This document shows, piece by piece, positions 43,146 to 56,302 of a DNA stretch of 64,000 nt (the stretch's first letter is position 1; each line of letters starts with the position of its first letter). Source of the stretch: Agapanthus africanus (Eukaryota; Streptophyta; Magnoliopsida; Asparagales; Amaryllidaceae); NCBI GenBank assembly GCA_030015575.1, contig JASDDO010000019.1:516308986-516372985 (forward strand), in the 5' to 3' direction. A program made the translations under genes and the position numbers. The notes under the pieces are model-generated. The model was not told the DNA's origin, did no database searches, and saw only the letters and a program-made list of their open reading frames with translations.

Positions 43146-44069
43146 CTCGATACTATTAAACTGTGCCAAGAGGTTGAGCTCTTGGGGGATTATGAGGTTT
43201 TGACAACTCGATCGGATGGCTCGACTTAATTCGGATGCTAGGTGGTGAGATGCATTTCTTGGAAGACTCCCGATACGAGGATAGCCGTTGGAGCTCAGTC
43301 CATCTAGCCACGATGAGACAAGTCCGAAGCAGTCGACATTAGAGAAAGTGGAGTAAAGAGGTCCGTACAAGATCTGGATAAGACGACGTTCCACTCCGCC
43401 GACATCAAAGATGCGATACGCATGCCGAGGCAGAGTACTGGATATACCTTCCAGAAGGAGTCGCGATGGGTATGCAGCCGTTCCGGAGCAAGATGCAGAT
43501 ATAGGAAAGGACGATGACTTCCGGACAGTTGGCAGAGACGAGACATAGAAGAGACCGTGAGCAGGATTCCTTTCAGGACACTGCTTCAATGATACTTGCA
43601 CCCAGGATCAGATGTGTCACGTACATTCAGAGAGCCAGAGGCCGACGCCAGTGATATGCTGTCTTACGAGTGGTCGCGATGATTGACCGGGAGATTACAA
43701 GAGACGTGCCAGAACGGGATCATCCCCGTTAGCACTCCTGACAAGGCCGATGAGCCGATGGACCGAGAGATTGGTAATTCCCAATGAAGACCTTGACCCA
43801 GCAGTGGTCATTGTTACGCACACCAGCAGGCCAGAGTTCATGATCATCGACGAGACGTCCCACTAGTGACCGCGACAGTTGGCCCGAGATTCTTAGAGGA
43901 TGCGCTTGAGCGGTACTATGCCGCCATTATTGATTTCGATGTTTTGGGTGATTTATTCGAATGATTTGATTTTGATGATTGAGGATTTACGATCCTAGCA
44001 CAGTGTTGCACTTGATATCGTTTTCGTGCTTGGGTTTCACATGTTTGTGATTTTACGGTTTTAAACATT

Positions 44070-44470
44070 TGAGTTGATTTTGTGCGTATGCACGCACACG
44101 ATTTGGTTCCTGCACTCTGTATAGTTTATATATGCTTGCAGTGCAGTGATACGCCTTTTGTGCCCTTAGATGCATTGGACTTTGATTTCGATGGTGATGT
44201 TCGATATTTGTTTTGTGCATCTTGTGCACCTGATTTGATTTCGCGCATGTTGGGCGCATGTTTTGAAGTGTGATTTTGGTGCACACCAGATGCACTAAAT
44301 CGAGATTTTTCGTGCATGTCAGATGCACCTGATTTTGCTGTCAGGCACACATGTTGCCTACGACAGATGTTTCGTGCACACCCGATGCACTTAGATGTTG
44401 TTTCTGTGCATATGTATGGCACATATTTGGATTTTGATTTCCGTGCGCACAAGACGCGCGTAGTATTCAT
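44070..44470 (+). repeat. Series of GTGCA/TGCAC inverted words
   Basis: Examples: GTGCATCTTGTGCAC (44215-44229), GCGCATGTTGGGCGC, GTGCACACCAGATGCAC (44279-44295), GTGCATGTCAGATGCAC (near 44311), GTGCACACCCGATGCAC (near 44374) and GTGCGCACAAGACGCGC. About eight units, each roughly 15-17 bases, spaced 20-50 bases. Confidence 0.65.
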
Positions 44471-44835
44471 ACGCGTATTTTGGGATTGATTTTTCTTATA
44501 GAGCAGTACATTTTTATGATATTGCTATGTGTTTTCGTAATGAGCAGGACTAGTCAGAGGACAGTACCTGAATATATTTTACATGTATAGTTTCGAGTAT
44601 ATCATATTGGTTTTGCTTTGGATTTGGTATTGATGTCTTCCCCATGACCCCGATGATTGTGGGATGCTTGACGGAGTTCTGATTTGAGTTATATGCTCAT
44701 TTTTCATGCGCATGCGTTGCGCTACGATCTGTTTTATGTATGTATGATTTCGGAGCCCCGGCGATTTGATGGTTTTGGCTGAAATATTTTAGTATTTGGG
44801 GAAAGTTTTAATTTAAATTCGAGGACCGAATTTCT

Positions 44836-44850
44836 TTAAGGGGGGAAGAT
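44836..44850 (+). promoter_or_regulatory. gypsy-B polypurine tract
   Basis: AAGGGGGGAAGAT directly before TGTAACG of LTR2, like that of gypsy-1. Confidence 0.88.
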
Positions 44851-47800
44851 TGTAACGTTTTGAAAATTATTTCGGTGAAGTTTTGGAAAATCGACAAAAT
44901 AAGGGGGTTTTCTGTAAAAAGTCAAAATACAAATATCTTTATTATAAAATTAAATATACATATTCTAGCTATGTAATTGCTAGTATTTGGTGTTTATTGA
45001 GTCACTGGTGAAATTTCAAATTTTCTGAAAATTTTTCCGAAAATAATTATTTTAATATTATTTTAAGCCGTCCCTAATACATTTAATTAGGGAAAATTAC
45101 AAATTGGAATGAGTTGAAACAAATTTTGTGCATCATAACACATTAAACAAAATTGTAACATGTTAGTTTGAAATGAATTGGAGTTGTCATGATGGTTCTA
45201 GAAAATTATAGAACGAGTTGCTAGAAAAGGGAAATAATTAAATAATGAAATTAGTTAATAGATGTATGAATTAAGATACTTCATACACACACTACACCAC
45301 ATTTCATTAATCCCTCCTACTGGCCGAAACATGCAGCACACTCACCATATGTCCCCACCACAAAGCATGGAAAGAAAACAAGGAAAAAAAAATAGAATAA
45401 GGAAAGAAAGTCAAAGGAGGTATGGGGTATTTGTTTTCTTGTGATATGTTTTCAACACAATCACTCTCTCTCTCTCTCCTCCTTCCCCAAATGGCCGAAC
45501 CCTCCATTCCTTGCTGCAACAGCCCACTCCCCCTTGCTTCTTCCTCCTTGTGTAAAGAAAACCCCAAAATTTCCATCAAAATCCAAAATAAAAAACTCAA
45601 AACGAAAATCCAACTCCTACCCATTTTTTCTTGCCTATCTAGCATGGATCTAGGAGCATGGGAGCTACTTTTGGAGGCTAGGATTTGCATGCTAGATCCT
45701 TAATCTTGTGAGGTATAAATCAAGACCTTTTGTTAAATTGTTGTTTAAATACCTTAAATCAAGCATTATTAGTTATTAATTTGGGTTTAATTGTATGTTT
45801 GGAAAAATTTAGTAAGGGTTTATGAAATTCAAGTTAGGGTTTTTTATTATGTAATTGTGGTTGCAATTGTAGTTCTACATATTGTGAAATGATAACCTAA
45901 TCAAATTTCTAGTTTGCAAATTGTTAGTTTGGAATTGTAATAATTATGCTAAATTGCTAACTAGGTTTTAGAAATTTAATTAAAATGTGGGATTAAAATC
46001 TAGTTAAGGTTTTTAGCACATCATTAAGGTTTCCATGTGTGGTTTAACCATTTAAAATATGCAAAACCAAGCTTAATTGTTAAATTGTGATTTTTGCTTT
46101 AAAAATTGTTAAAATTGGTTGTTTTTGCAAACTTGAATTTTGGGTTAATGATAATTAGTGAGATTAAAAATATGGAAATGGTTTATATGACCTGGTTATG
46201 ATACTTAGTGAATATTATGGCTATTAGTTGGGTTAAAATATCAAGTTTCGAATTAAAACGGTAATTAAGTGTTTTCTAGGTTTTGTGAAATAAATCGATT
46301 TGAGCATATTTAAGGTTTTTATGAATTGCACCATATTTTCAATTAGATTCTAGTGCATTATGAACGCGTGATTGGTATGTTGGGTTTTTCTCGATTGATT
46401 GACGTTTGTACATCGACATCGAAGGTTGGTTTGGCTATTTTGGCATGCGTAGGCGATAGGTTTTGACCTATGCGTGATACGCGTGTCGACTTGATTTTTC
46501 GTGTGCCGTTTCGATTTCGAATTTGATTTTAATGCGATACGATGCGTTATGATATGTAGGTACCCCATGTGGACTTCGAGACGACAAGCAAGCGCGTGGC
46601 AACGTCGGCACCGGCGAGCGAGGATCAGGTGAGTAGATTTATATCTACGGGGAGAATTCGGGTGGATGGCGTATAGCACCCCCGCAGTCCGTGGTGGTGT
46701 ATATGGATGCGTATACACACCAACAACTATTATATGTTAATTGGGATTAATAACGATGTTAGAATGGATATTGGTGTGTTGGATTACTTTACTGTTGCGA
46801 ACCCTAGGGTAGTGTTGCACTACACATACACACATATATACTTGCATACATTCCTATTTATATGTGCTCATGGGATTCTTTATAGTTATGTGTTCACATG
46901 GGTATGGGACTATGTGTTCACATACGGATTTGAGGATGATACTTGGGATTGAGCTGAGTCGATGAGATTTGTTTTGTGGTTGTGATATCAGTGAGATGGC
47001 AGGATTCGTACTTGAGGTACGCCCTGGTGTTATAGCGGATCTTGGGGCGGCGATACGGGTGAATAGTGTTGTAAATAAAATGGTCGACATGTGATCGTGA
47101 TATGAGGCATGATATGCTAGGATATTGATATTAGGCCGTATCGGGCGATGTATACCCTTGATGATGCTTTGTGCTGACGGTATCGGTTTGTACGAGATTG
47201 TCGATCTGTAGTCAGATCATGAGTATATTGAGGATATTAGTTTTGTACTAGACATAGGTCAGTACCCTAGACTTTGATCTTGAATAAAGAGGATACCAGA
47301 GGAATGGTGTGAGGAATTTGATATTGACCCGTACCCCGATTTGGGATGCCGTACGACGGATTTACGTACGAGCTATATATTGATGATTGATCCGCACTCT
47401 TGACTTGGGATGTCTGATTATAGATATGGTATCGGATATGATATTATTGAGGCGGGATCACCGACTAATATATATACAGGTATGTATATGTATCGACTCA
47501 GATGTTAGGCGGTTTCCTTACCTGTAGTCCAGCTTGTTAGCTTAGCCCTTTAGTTTAGTTTAGTTGTTAGATTAGATTCGATTCTTACCTATTTCAAAAA
47601 CTAACGAATCGTGGGTATTTTAAAAGACAGCCCAAGGGATCCTACGGATATTTCAAAAGACGTATCTTTTCATAAAAACACCGTAGCCGCTATTTTCAAA
47701 ACCCCATGATTCGTGTTATTTCAAAAGGCACCATTTGTAGGACTTATATTAGATTAATGCAGGTTAGTTACAGTCGCGTCTAGTTTTCAGCTCCCGCTTG

Positions 47801-47941
47801 TTATTGTGGTTCGCTTCGCATCGCATACTTATGTTATAATTTCTTATTGCAATGTTGATATCATATTGTTAGGACACCAGCACCATTACCGATGATGAGT
47901 ATGTACCACGTACACTTACTTGCCGGCTCACACACATCTTC
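44851..47941 (+). repeat. gypsy-B LTR2, first part
   Basis: Matches 37521-40613 of LTR1 and stops at the TCTTC target of copia-2 (47937-47941). Confidence 0.92.
47937..47941. repeat. copia-2 target site duplication, left copy
   Basis: TCTTC, repeated at 58509-58513. The uninterrupted LTR1 has it once, at 40608-40612. Confidence 0.93.
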
Positions 47942-50146
47942 TGTTAGTTATATGTATGCCCTAGAGGCCATTACTATACATAGGATGTATATTGTAGTGG
48001 ATGCTTGGACATATATAGGGAGGACTTTCTTGCTCGACATGATAGTATGCTATCTGGTTGATCTTTACCTTAACGTGTACACTGATTGTCTCTCTGTTAC
48101 ATGTTGGTAAAGCCCTTAGGATGTGTACTTGACTACCTGGACTATGATGCGGATCATACTAGTGGGGACATGGTAGTCCATAAGTACAACCTTCAAAGTC
48201 CCTAGTCGTGGGTGTATCGAGACGGGGCATCGATATACCAGAGTAGACTAGCGTATACCTTCTCGACCCATACAGATGGGCGATGGATGATCCCATATCC
48301 ATTGGTGTTTGACATCAGAGATGATATACGGGTGCTCAGTGGAGACTGGGTACACTGGACGGACTCGCCGAGAACTCCCAGATGGTATTATACCTTACGT
48401 CAGATGGCAGTTCTCTGGTGACACTGGTACAGAGTAGTCTGTTGACCCGAGATCGTCATAGAGTCTTGTGTGGTTCCCACTGTGCTTTGATTTCCATCTT
48501 ACCACGTCCAAGAGGGCGTGCAAAACGGTGGTTTTTGGGTACAGTCCCGAATCACATGGAGGCAATGAGCGATAGGAGGGGATTCGTCTCTCCCGGTATA
48601 GGGAGTTGATGTTGCGCTGTGTTCGATTGGCTATAATCGGAAATCCCTGGCCAGGGTTGCTGAGATTTTCTGGTAAGAGTTACCAGTAGTTTCTCGAACT
48701 GTTATAGGCCTCATATCGACACGACTTATCGAGCTATTGGGGTCTGACATTTACTACCCCTAGGCGAGATATGCGACATATCAGACGACGAGACCGGACT
48801 GTACGGTAGTGTTACTGGTTGGATTCACTGGAGTGTGAGCGGGCTTGCTCGTCGATCTTCTGATCGCTCAATACCCGGGTGGCCGTTACGTTTAGCAGAC
48901 CGTTTGCGGCTTGTGGGTGTTTGATATGATCATCATCTGCTGCCGGCGTATTGATGAGTCTTTAGAGTCCTACACAGAGGTTTCCTGGCTCAAGCGAAAC
49001 GAAATAGGAGCGCATATGAGATATGTGCAGGACCGAGAATAATGCGTGTATGTGATACCGTATTCCATTCTCGCGATGAATGTATCGATTGGTTGTATGC
49101 GATATAACCTAGTTATCGATTCAAGGATTGATTCGATAAGCCGATACATGAGATACTAGTTGGTTATATGCGATATGACCGGATCGTTAAATCAAGTGTT
49201 GATTTAATGATTTAATGTATAATTATATATTTGATATATTACTTTGCATTAACTAGTATTGGTTCATTTTAAAGGGATTTTCTCACTTGTTGTGCATAAT
49301 GTATATGTGATATACTTTTGTAGACAAGTTTGTGTCATGTTTGATGATACAAGCTAACTTGAATTTGTGTAAAGTTTAAACCATGGTTGTGTAATGGTTA
49401 GGGTTTTCTTTTTCTTTATCATTTATTTATTTTGTTTATTTATTTTGCAAAATAAATGAATGGTGGCTTTCTTTGGATGCTAGTTGAAGCTTCATGAAGC
49501 TTTGACTAAGTGACCATATTTGTCTCATGCTTAACCCTAACCATTCCACTAAACCCTAGTTCATTCTCTACACTTGACCATGGTTGTATTATGATAAGTA
49601 TTCATTTATTTTCTATTTTGAATATAACTTAATATAATATATTCATCTTCTTCTTCTTCTAAAAAGAGAAAAAACCTAGTTTCCATCAATGGTGATTGAT
49701 GAAAAAGAGTGAGAAATCCAAATCTAAAGTGAACCCACCTCCTATTTCTTCATCCTCTACCTCTTGCCAAGTAGTATAGGGTGTTTCCTTCACAAGTTTT
49801 CATGGCTTGGTGAAGGTGGAGCTTGATCTAGTGATGCCTCGACGTAGATCATCTTCGGCATCGTAGTCGATGACCTAGCCCGTCCATTCTCCGATGAAGC
49901 CGATGCTAGAGCTCGGGATGCGATGATCGCAGCGAGGAGACATCATCACGGAGCTATGGAGGTGGAGCACCGGATCTACAAAGGTTGTATTTCCGTTCAA
50001 CTCTTAGTTAAATTGTTAACTTGTTGCATGTGTTCGCCTAAAATCTAGTTAACGATCCGTATTAGGGTTTCTCGGCACCCGTAAAATTTGAAATTGGCAT
50101 GGTTGATGCCTTGCGAGACCTCATTTGTGTGCCTAGGAACCCTACA
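47942..50146 (+). repeat. copia-2 5' LTR
   Basis: TGTTAG to CCTACA. It carries the same hairpin chain as copia-1 at about 49010-49360. Confidence 0.92.
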
Positions 50147-50366
50147 GTGGTATCAGAGCTACTAGGCATTAGATGTCGACCTATGGGGGGTTCTCACTGT
50201 GTGACAGTGTGGCGAAGCATAGGCTCTTACCCCCAGGGTGTCCCGAGACCGGAAGGTGTTCCGGCGGGTTGTAGTTCTCGCGAGGGGGCATGCGTAAAAA
50301 GTAGTTGCTGAGGGACCCGTAGGTGCCACGGTGACCCTATTAGATGGGGTGGCTGCCTGACCTACA
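50147..50366 (+). repeat. Extra 220-base leader segment bounded by LTR-end/primer-site sequence
   Basis: After the first primer site comes unrelated leader sequence ending in CCTACA, then a second TGGTATCAGAGC (50368-50379). From there the leader resumes like that of copia-1 (CTAGCTAGAGCCTTAGGCGA). Copia-1 lacks the segment. Confidence 0.8.
50148..50159 (+). promoter_or_regulatory. copia-2 primer-binding site, first copy
   Basis: TGGTATCAGAGC one base after the LTR end. Confidence 0.92.
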
Positions 50367-50379
50367 GTGGTATCAGAGC

Positions 50380-53300
50380 CTAGCTAGAGCCTTAGGCGAT
50401 GCGTAGACGATGTTTGAAAACCGATCGAACCAAAACCCTAAATCTAAAATGCTCTCTGGACTTTTTTCAAAAACTGGGTTTTTTCCAGATTAAAAAATTC
50501 TTAAAAAATTCAGTAGGGAATTCTAAGAATTACGATGCAAAATTTTTTTCATGATACCTCTAAAGCGCGGCGGAACTGCGGCAGAAGCCTGGCTTCTGCG
50601 GCGGTTCCGCGGCCACTTGACTTGATTGGCCTTCAAACTTTGCACAGTAATTCATTCTTTCTGGTGCTGGTTTTCCTGGGAATTTTTAATATTTACTCAA
50701 GAGTTGAGTATTTTGGGTTGTATTGGGAGTTCGCAGATTCGATCGGATTGTCAGACTTCGTCTATGTGTTTTTCCGGATATTTTGGAATATGTTAAAAAG
50801 TTCGACCGGATATGAATACCCACCTTTTCCCCTGTCGGGAAATTTCCGAGTGTTGGATTTTTCCGTGGTTTAATAACGTTCTAAGTAGTGCAAGTAACGC
50901 GATGGTCCCTCTAGAAGACAACAAACTTTAACTCGATTATGTGACCGTCTTGAACTGCCCTTTGAACCTTCGGGTTTGGGGCAGTACGGCGTGCCACATA
51001 TGAGGCGTTGGCTTGACCCTTCTACGGCTGGACCGTTGGTACTGAGGCACGAACTGAATGTTGTTAGACTTATTTCATGTGTTGATCTGTTTCGGGAAAA
51101 CTTGGGTGTTTGACTGTTCGATCGGAAAGTTTAACATTTTCTATTTATCTGGAATGGGATACAATAATTGGAATTCATAAGAAGTTATGAGATAACTGAA
51201 TGAATGTTATAAACATAGCACTTTAGTCTCACTTGATCGGTTGCTACGGAATTTTGATGTGATCAAAACTCCGTCGCAATCACGTAGCGTACGCGGATAC
51301 TCGCCGGGTAAACTTAATAGACAGCCTCACTCCATAGCCCCGACCAAGTGACTGTAGAAGAACCCCGTCGCCGAAAGCATCCGTCCGGGTGCTCGCGGTA
51401 GCGGTGTTCCGCCTTGGTGCACTTCGTCGACGGTATCGGGGGTGCGGCCGCCTACTAAAGTTTGCGACGAGCATTCGATCGGGATGTCGGGAATCTTGTT
51501 GAATTGCCCGACTTGATATTGAAAAGTGTTTTCGATAATGAGACTGAAATGCGGGGTTTATAATTGTTAGACATGCGATGTCTAAGGAATTCATTTGGCT
51601 AGGCATGCGATGTCTAAAAAGTTTGCGGATTCCAACTGTTGTAGTTTTACACTTTCTTTTCTGTGACCGTAAGTGTAATATGTGATATCGCCGGTTTCGT
51701 TGCTATATGTCAATGACAATTGGGATGCGCATATTTACTTACGTTGATGACATGTGATGTTATGTGTTGCTGGATATGTTATATTGGATCGTCGTGTTTG
51801 AATAGCCGGGGGGTTTTATGTGAGATGAGTGTTTTTCATTTTCATTCATGTAAAAACTTGTATGTAATATTCTTTTATTGGGGCACTTCCAGGTTGCGGA
51901 AGATGTCACCTTTTGTATATTATTTACTTTTCCGCACTAGGATAGACCCAAGGAGGGGAGCACAAGTAACCGGGTTCTGGAGTCCAGTGGGAGACCAACT
52001 CGAAAAGTCGAGTCCGGGTCTCCTAACTCTAGAATTGGTAGGGTTGCTTGCCGCTCTCGTAGGGGTCTAGGGGTGTGGGTTTGGCTATTCATCACGACCG
52101 TGGAATCCGTGTTTTATACTGGCTCGTATTGAAAACACGGACGTCCTAGTATATCCAATATTTCATATGATTCTTCTGCTGCGATATCTGTGATGTGATC
52201 ATGTGATATGTTCTGTGATGGATACTTTATATAGTATATATGATATATTATATAGGCGTTACTTATGTTTTACACCCGTGCTAGCCCTACCCCGCTCTGT
52301 CGTTAGTTACCTAACCTAACGGTGCACTAGGGGACATCGAGGCGAATGCGGATGGCATAAGTGTACGTCGTATTTATCTGTGATGTTTAGGTATTTAAAT
52401 GATGGGACTTAATTAATGTGATTAATGAAATAAAAAGAAACCTAAGATGTTGTAGAATCGAATTTCAAAAATAAAACAGGTAGCTACAGTTCTTGCTTTG
52501 CACAGCGGTATATGGATATATCCTGCACCTTATTCGATGAGGAAAGGACCGAGATCCCTTCACCGGGAGTGACTCCTTTAGCAATAACTGGTAGATGCTA
52601 CACACTCGGTTTGTCTTTTGATTGCTTTTAAGAGTTTTTTCTTTGCACAGTGATATATGTGATATATCCCGCACCTCATTCGACGAGGAAAGGACCGACG
52701 ATCCCTTCACCGGGAGTGACTACTTTAGCAAAACTAGAAAAGACTCAAAAACACTCCATTTCAAAATTCATTCGATCCTACAACGACATCAAGTTCATTA
52801 CGCAATAGGTTTTCAGAAAAACCTGTCATAGCCCTCCGTCATTTCAGATAAGTACTAATTAGTATTCGTGCTGCGGTAGTTTGGCCTCCGTCAAGGCGTA
52901 GTGTACGGTAGCTAACTAGTGCTTATCTGCTAGCATATGATGCGATTGGATTAGGGTATTCGTACGGCGTTGTTTGGCCTCCGTCAAGGGTTGTGCGGGT
53001 GGGTTTAATTCAATCAGGAAATGACGGGTTGAACTTGACTAGCGGACTATGGGTAGTTTGGCCTCCATCAAGGTCATAGGACGCTAGGGGCAAAATTATC
53101 GGGAATTTCAAGTGTTGAAATTTGCAATGAGATTGCATACCTTCTATGAGATAGTTGGATCCCGATACCCGCTGCGAGTAAGAGTTACTCCTGGGAGAGT
53201 TTTACACATTGCAATTAGCCGATCAAGTAGGTATCTAGAAAGGTGTCAATGGGGTTACGCCTCTGGGAAAACGTGGTTTACATTAATTAGGTTCGTGCGA

Positions 53301-53690
53301 AAGCACGGGGGACCTCCCTCAAAGTACCGACACTGGCCTGGCTGAAAGATTGGCAAACTTGTAGTGTGTAATTAATCCCGGCTAGTCTTTCCTTTTAGGG
53401 TTTGAAGGAAGATTTGATAAAAACAGTGGGAGCCATCCTGATTAGATAAAACAATAACCAATCTATTCTTGCAAGAGCGCACGCTGAGTGTTTTCTTCTC
53501 TCTCTCTCCAGGTAGCGACCATATCACGCCTTAATCAAGATAATAATACAGAATATTGACCGAACCCGCTTGTTATACAGAGCTGGGGAACGTTGGTCCC
53601 GCTCCAACTTATAATTGTTATAAGACAGCAGGAAATTGGGGAATACCAGATTTCCCGTGCCGCCCAAACAAAGAGAGTGCATGCTGATGC
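50380..53690 (+). other. copia-2 interior without recognisable gag
   Basis: Same order as copia-1: leader hairpin (about 50570-50612), shared segment (about 50900-51050), conserved block (about 51220-52100), two-copy repeat (about 52493-52735) and three-copy repeat with a new core (about 52876-53080). No capsid or knuckle is seen. Confidence 0.6.
52876..53080 (+). repeat. Three-copy short repeat, copia-2 version
   Basis: TAGTTTGGCCTCCGTCAAGG (from 52877), TTGTTTGGCCTCCGTCAAGG (from 52970) and TAGTTTGGCCTCCATCAAGG (from 53054). All three share TTTGGCCTCC where copia-1 has GTTGACCATA or GTTGACCTTA. Confidence 0.75.
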
Positions 53691-53830
53691 ATCATCTTCG
53701 GGTGTGTTCGTTACAAAGAACTGTTTCTCTGTATCCTCTACGTCCTGGGTATGTGATACCAGATCAGGATCCCAGATATGTAATCTATTACATAGGGCTA
53801 CAGCTAGGTAGAGAACTGAGAACGGATGAT
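53691..53830 (+). pseudogene. copia-2 aspartic protease remnant, active site altered
   Basis: Reads SSGVFVTKNC then VCDTRSGSQICNL. The active-site triplet D-T-G is D-T-R at 53755-53763, which should inactivate it. Other frames are closed. Confidence 0.7.
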
Positions 53831-54089
53831 AAGTTTCATGAGACAGAAAACGGGGCAAGTGTTGCAGCCAAGTCTGTTGGTCACTGTCACCCTGTATTAT
53901 CAGTACATTGATTCTGAACGAATGTTATTAGATACCGAACCTGATATACAAAATCATATCAGTCTCTTTAGAAGTAAAGAAATGATAAAATTTTGTATTG
54001 ATGGATAATGTTTTGAACATTTTCTATATCAAAAGTTGATCGGTTCAGGCACGTTATCTAAAAGCATTAATGTTCTAAATCAAACTACA

Positions 54090-55030
54090 GTTCTTTAGTA
54101 TACGGAACACACACAAGAGGAAGAGTTCAGGAATGAACGAATCCTACTTGAGGCATTATAGACTAGGTCATATCAATTCGACCCGACTAGCTGAAGTTAC
54201 ATGAAGATGCATATTTAAATCAGTTTGAATTTACATCTTGTGAAACTTGCCAGTCATGTCACAGAGATAAGATGACCATAGCTCCGTTTACTGGAAACAG
54301 AGAAAGAGTTAGTAAACTCTTGGGATGATACATGTTGATGTATGTAGGTCCCCTGTCTACATTTGCCAAGACCGGTTCTTTATACTTCATTAAATTCTCT
54401 GATAATCTCTTTTGATTTAGGCATGTGTTCCTGTTGAAACACAAGTCAGAACCTTTTGAGATATTCACAGAATATAAGTTAGAAGTAGAGAACCAATACG
54501 GGTATAAGCATTATGTCAAGGAGGAGAATACTTGAGCACGGAATTCCTGGACTATTCTAAAGGAGAATGAGATTCTCTCTCAGCATTACTCCTCCGTATA
54601 CACCATAGCACGATGGTATATCGGGGCGGAGCATTCACACCCTATATAAGGTGTGCTCTATGATGAGTACTACTGAGTTACCTATTTCCTTTTGGGAGTT
54701 ATGCACTTGAAAAGATGCATACCTATTGAATAGGGTTCAAATCAAATCAGTTGCCTACCATTTCATATGTGATATGATAAGGGAAGAGCCCATATCCTAA
54801 GTTAGTTAAGATTTGGGGTTGTCCGGCCTATGTCTAAAAGCAAAATACGGACAAGCTCGAGGCAAGATCTATTATGTAGAACTGGAAATGTTCCAGCTAT
54901 ACAAACTGCAGCTGATGATTTGATACAACCAAAGGATTCAATAGTTACCAACGAACCTCAGCCTCTCCGCCGATATAGTAGGGTTCCTCACCCACCTGAG
55001 AGATACTTCGGTTTCTCTATGACAGTGGGA
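54090..55030 (+). pseudogene. copia-2 integrase remnant
   Basis: LRHYRLGHIN (about 54150), CETCQSCHRDKMT (about 54240-54280), later core traces with TELPISFW (54665-54690) and the connecting EPQPLRRYSRVPHPPERYFGF (about 54950-55012). Frameshifts and stops throughout. Confidence 0.78.
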
Positions 55031-55099
55031 GCGAGGATTGCATCATGAGATGATGACCCAACTAGTTTCGAGCTGGCCATCAGGAGTGGGACTCTGTAA

Positions 55100-56270
55100 G
55101 AATGGCTGGGTGCTTAGCGATCTGAGATGGAATCCATGTACACCAACAAAGTATGGACTTTGGTTGCTATATCTGAAGGGTTAAATCCCCATCAGGAGAA
55201 AGTATATCCTGAGAAGATTACTCGGTGTAGATGGAAAAGTTGAGACTTTCAAAGCAAAGACTTGTTAAAGCTTTTCGTCATCGACCAGGCGTGGATAATG
55301 ATGAAACCTTTTCAAGTAACTATGCTTAAGTCCATCCAGATCCTACTTGCCACGGCTACATACCATGACTACGATATCTGGCGGTTGGGTGTCATGACAG
55401 CTTTTCTAAATGATGTTTTAGAAGAGAACGTCTATAAGTACACAGCCAGAGGGCTTCGTAAACAGTGGGAGCAGCGGAAACGTGTACAAGATACTTTATA
55501 GGATAAAGCAGGCATCGCGGAGTTGGAACATCTGTTTTGATGTGTTAGTCAAAGAGTTTGATATCATCAAAATGGTAGATGAACCTTGTATAAACAAAAA
55601 GGTAATAGAGAGTATGGTGACGATCCTCGAAGAGTACGTGGATGACATGCTCTTGATAGGGAAGGAGTTTCCTATGCTACGCTCGGTCAATCTCCGCTTA
55701 TCAAAATGATTCTCCATATAGGATCAAAGTGATACCTCCTAAATCCTGGGTTTTGGATCTATGAGATAGATCTAATTGGATGTTAGGATTCTCACTAGTT
55801 GTAGTGAGATGGTATCAACCGATCCTGGGGAGAATCACTGGAAGGGTTCCAGGGTGATAAGGACGACTGAAAGTCAGTCGCAGGCATTGTCTTTACCCTC
55901 AGTAAAGGGACGGTATGTTGGAAGAGTTCCAAGCTAGATACCGTGGCATACTAGACGATAAAGGCTCGATACATCGCTACTTAAGATGCTACCAAAGAGG
56001 AAGTCTGGGTGTATATTGGTTCATGAGATGAACTTAGTTCCTCCCATTGTGTGACAATGGAGTTGTGGATTATGCCAAGGAACGTCCGTCCCATCAGTGA
56101 TCCAGACATATTCTAAGGCAGTATCACCTGATCATGGAGATGGTAGATCTCCAGGGTGATCGAGGTTAGGAGAGTAGACTCAGAGGACAACACGGCGGAT
56201 CCACTCACAAAGGCCTTTTCCCAGAGAGAGACTTTTATGGGATGGTTGAGTATGAGATACTACAACCACT
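55100..56270 (+). pseudogene. copia-2 reverse transcriptase and RNase H remnant
   Basis: MLKSIQILLATATYHDYDIW (55322-55381), TAFLN, KQASRSWN (about 55504), DEPCI and an intact catalytic YVDD at 55635-55646, then RNase H traces (ATKEEVWVY near 55990, HHLIMEMVDLQGD near 56130-56160). RT is broken into several frames. Here YVDD is kept while protease is mutated; copia-1 shows the reverse. Confidence 0.8.
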
Positions 56271-56291
56271 GCTATCAGATGGCCCTAGTGC

Positions 56292-56302
56292 AAGTGGGAG
56301 AT
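56292..56302 (+). promoter_or_regulatory. copia-2 polypurine tract
   Basis: AAGTGGGAGAT directly before the 3' LTR. Confidence 0.85.

Larger units (their letters stand above)
42231..44835 (+). other. gypsy-B interior, decayed and largely non-coding
   Basis: No protease, RT or integrase. An ATG at 42419 opens a short basic frame (MVLLPRLRAGRATARVA) that may be a gag start remnant. At 42990-43145 it holds the segment shared with the copia elements. From about 43150 to 43990 I see only broken frames. From 44070 to 44470 there is a series of GTGCA/TGCAC inverted words. The 192-codon minus frame at 43023-43601 has no recognisable domain. Confidence 0.6.

Noticed and set aside
43023..43601. 192-codon minus frame in gypsy-B interior
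   Set aside because: No recognisable domain, opposite to the element, and overlaps the segment that looks coding on the plus strand.
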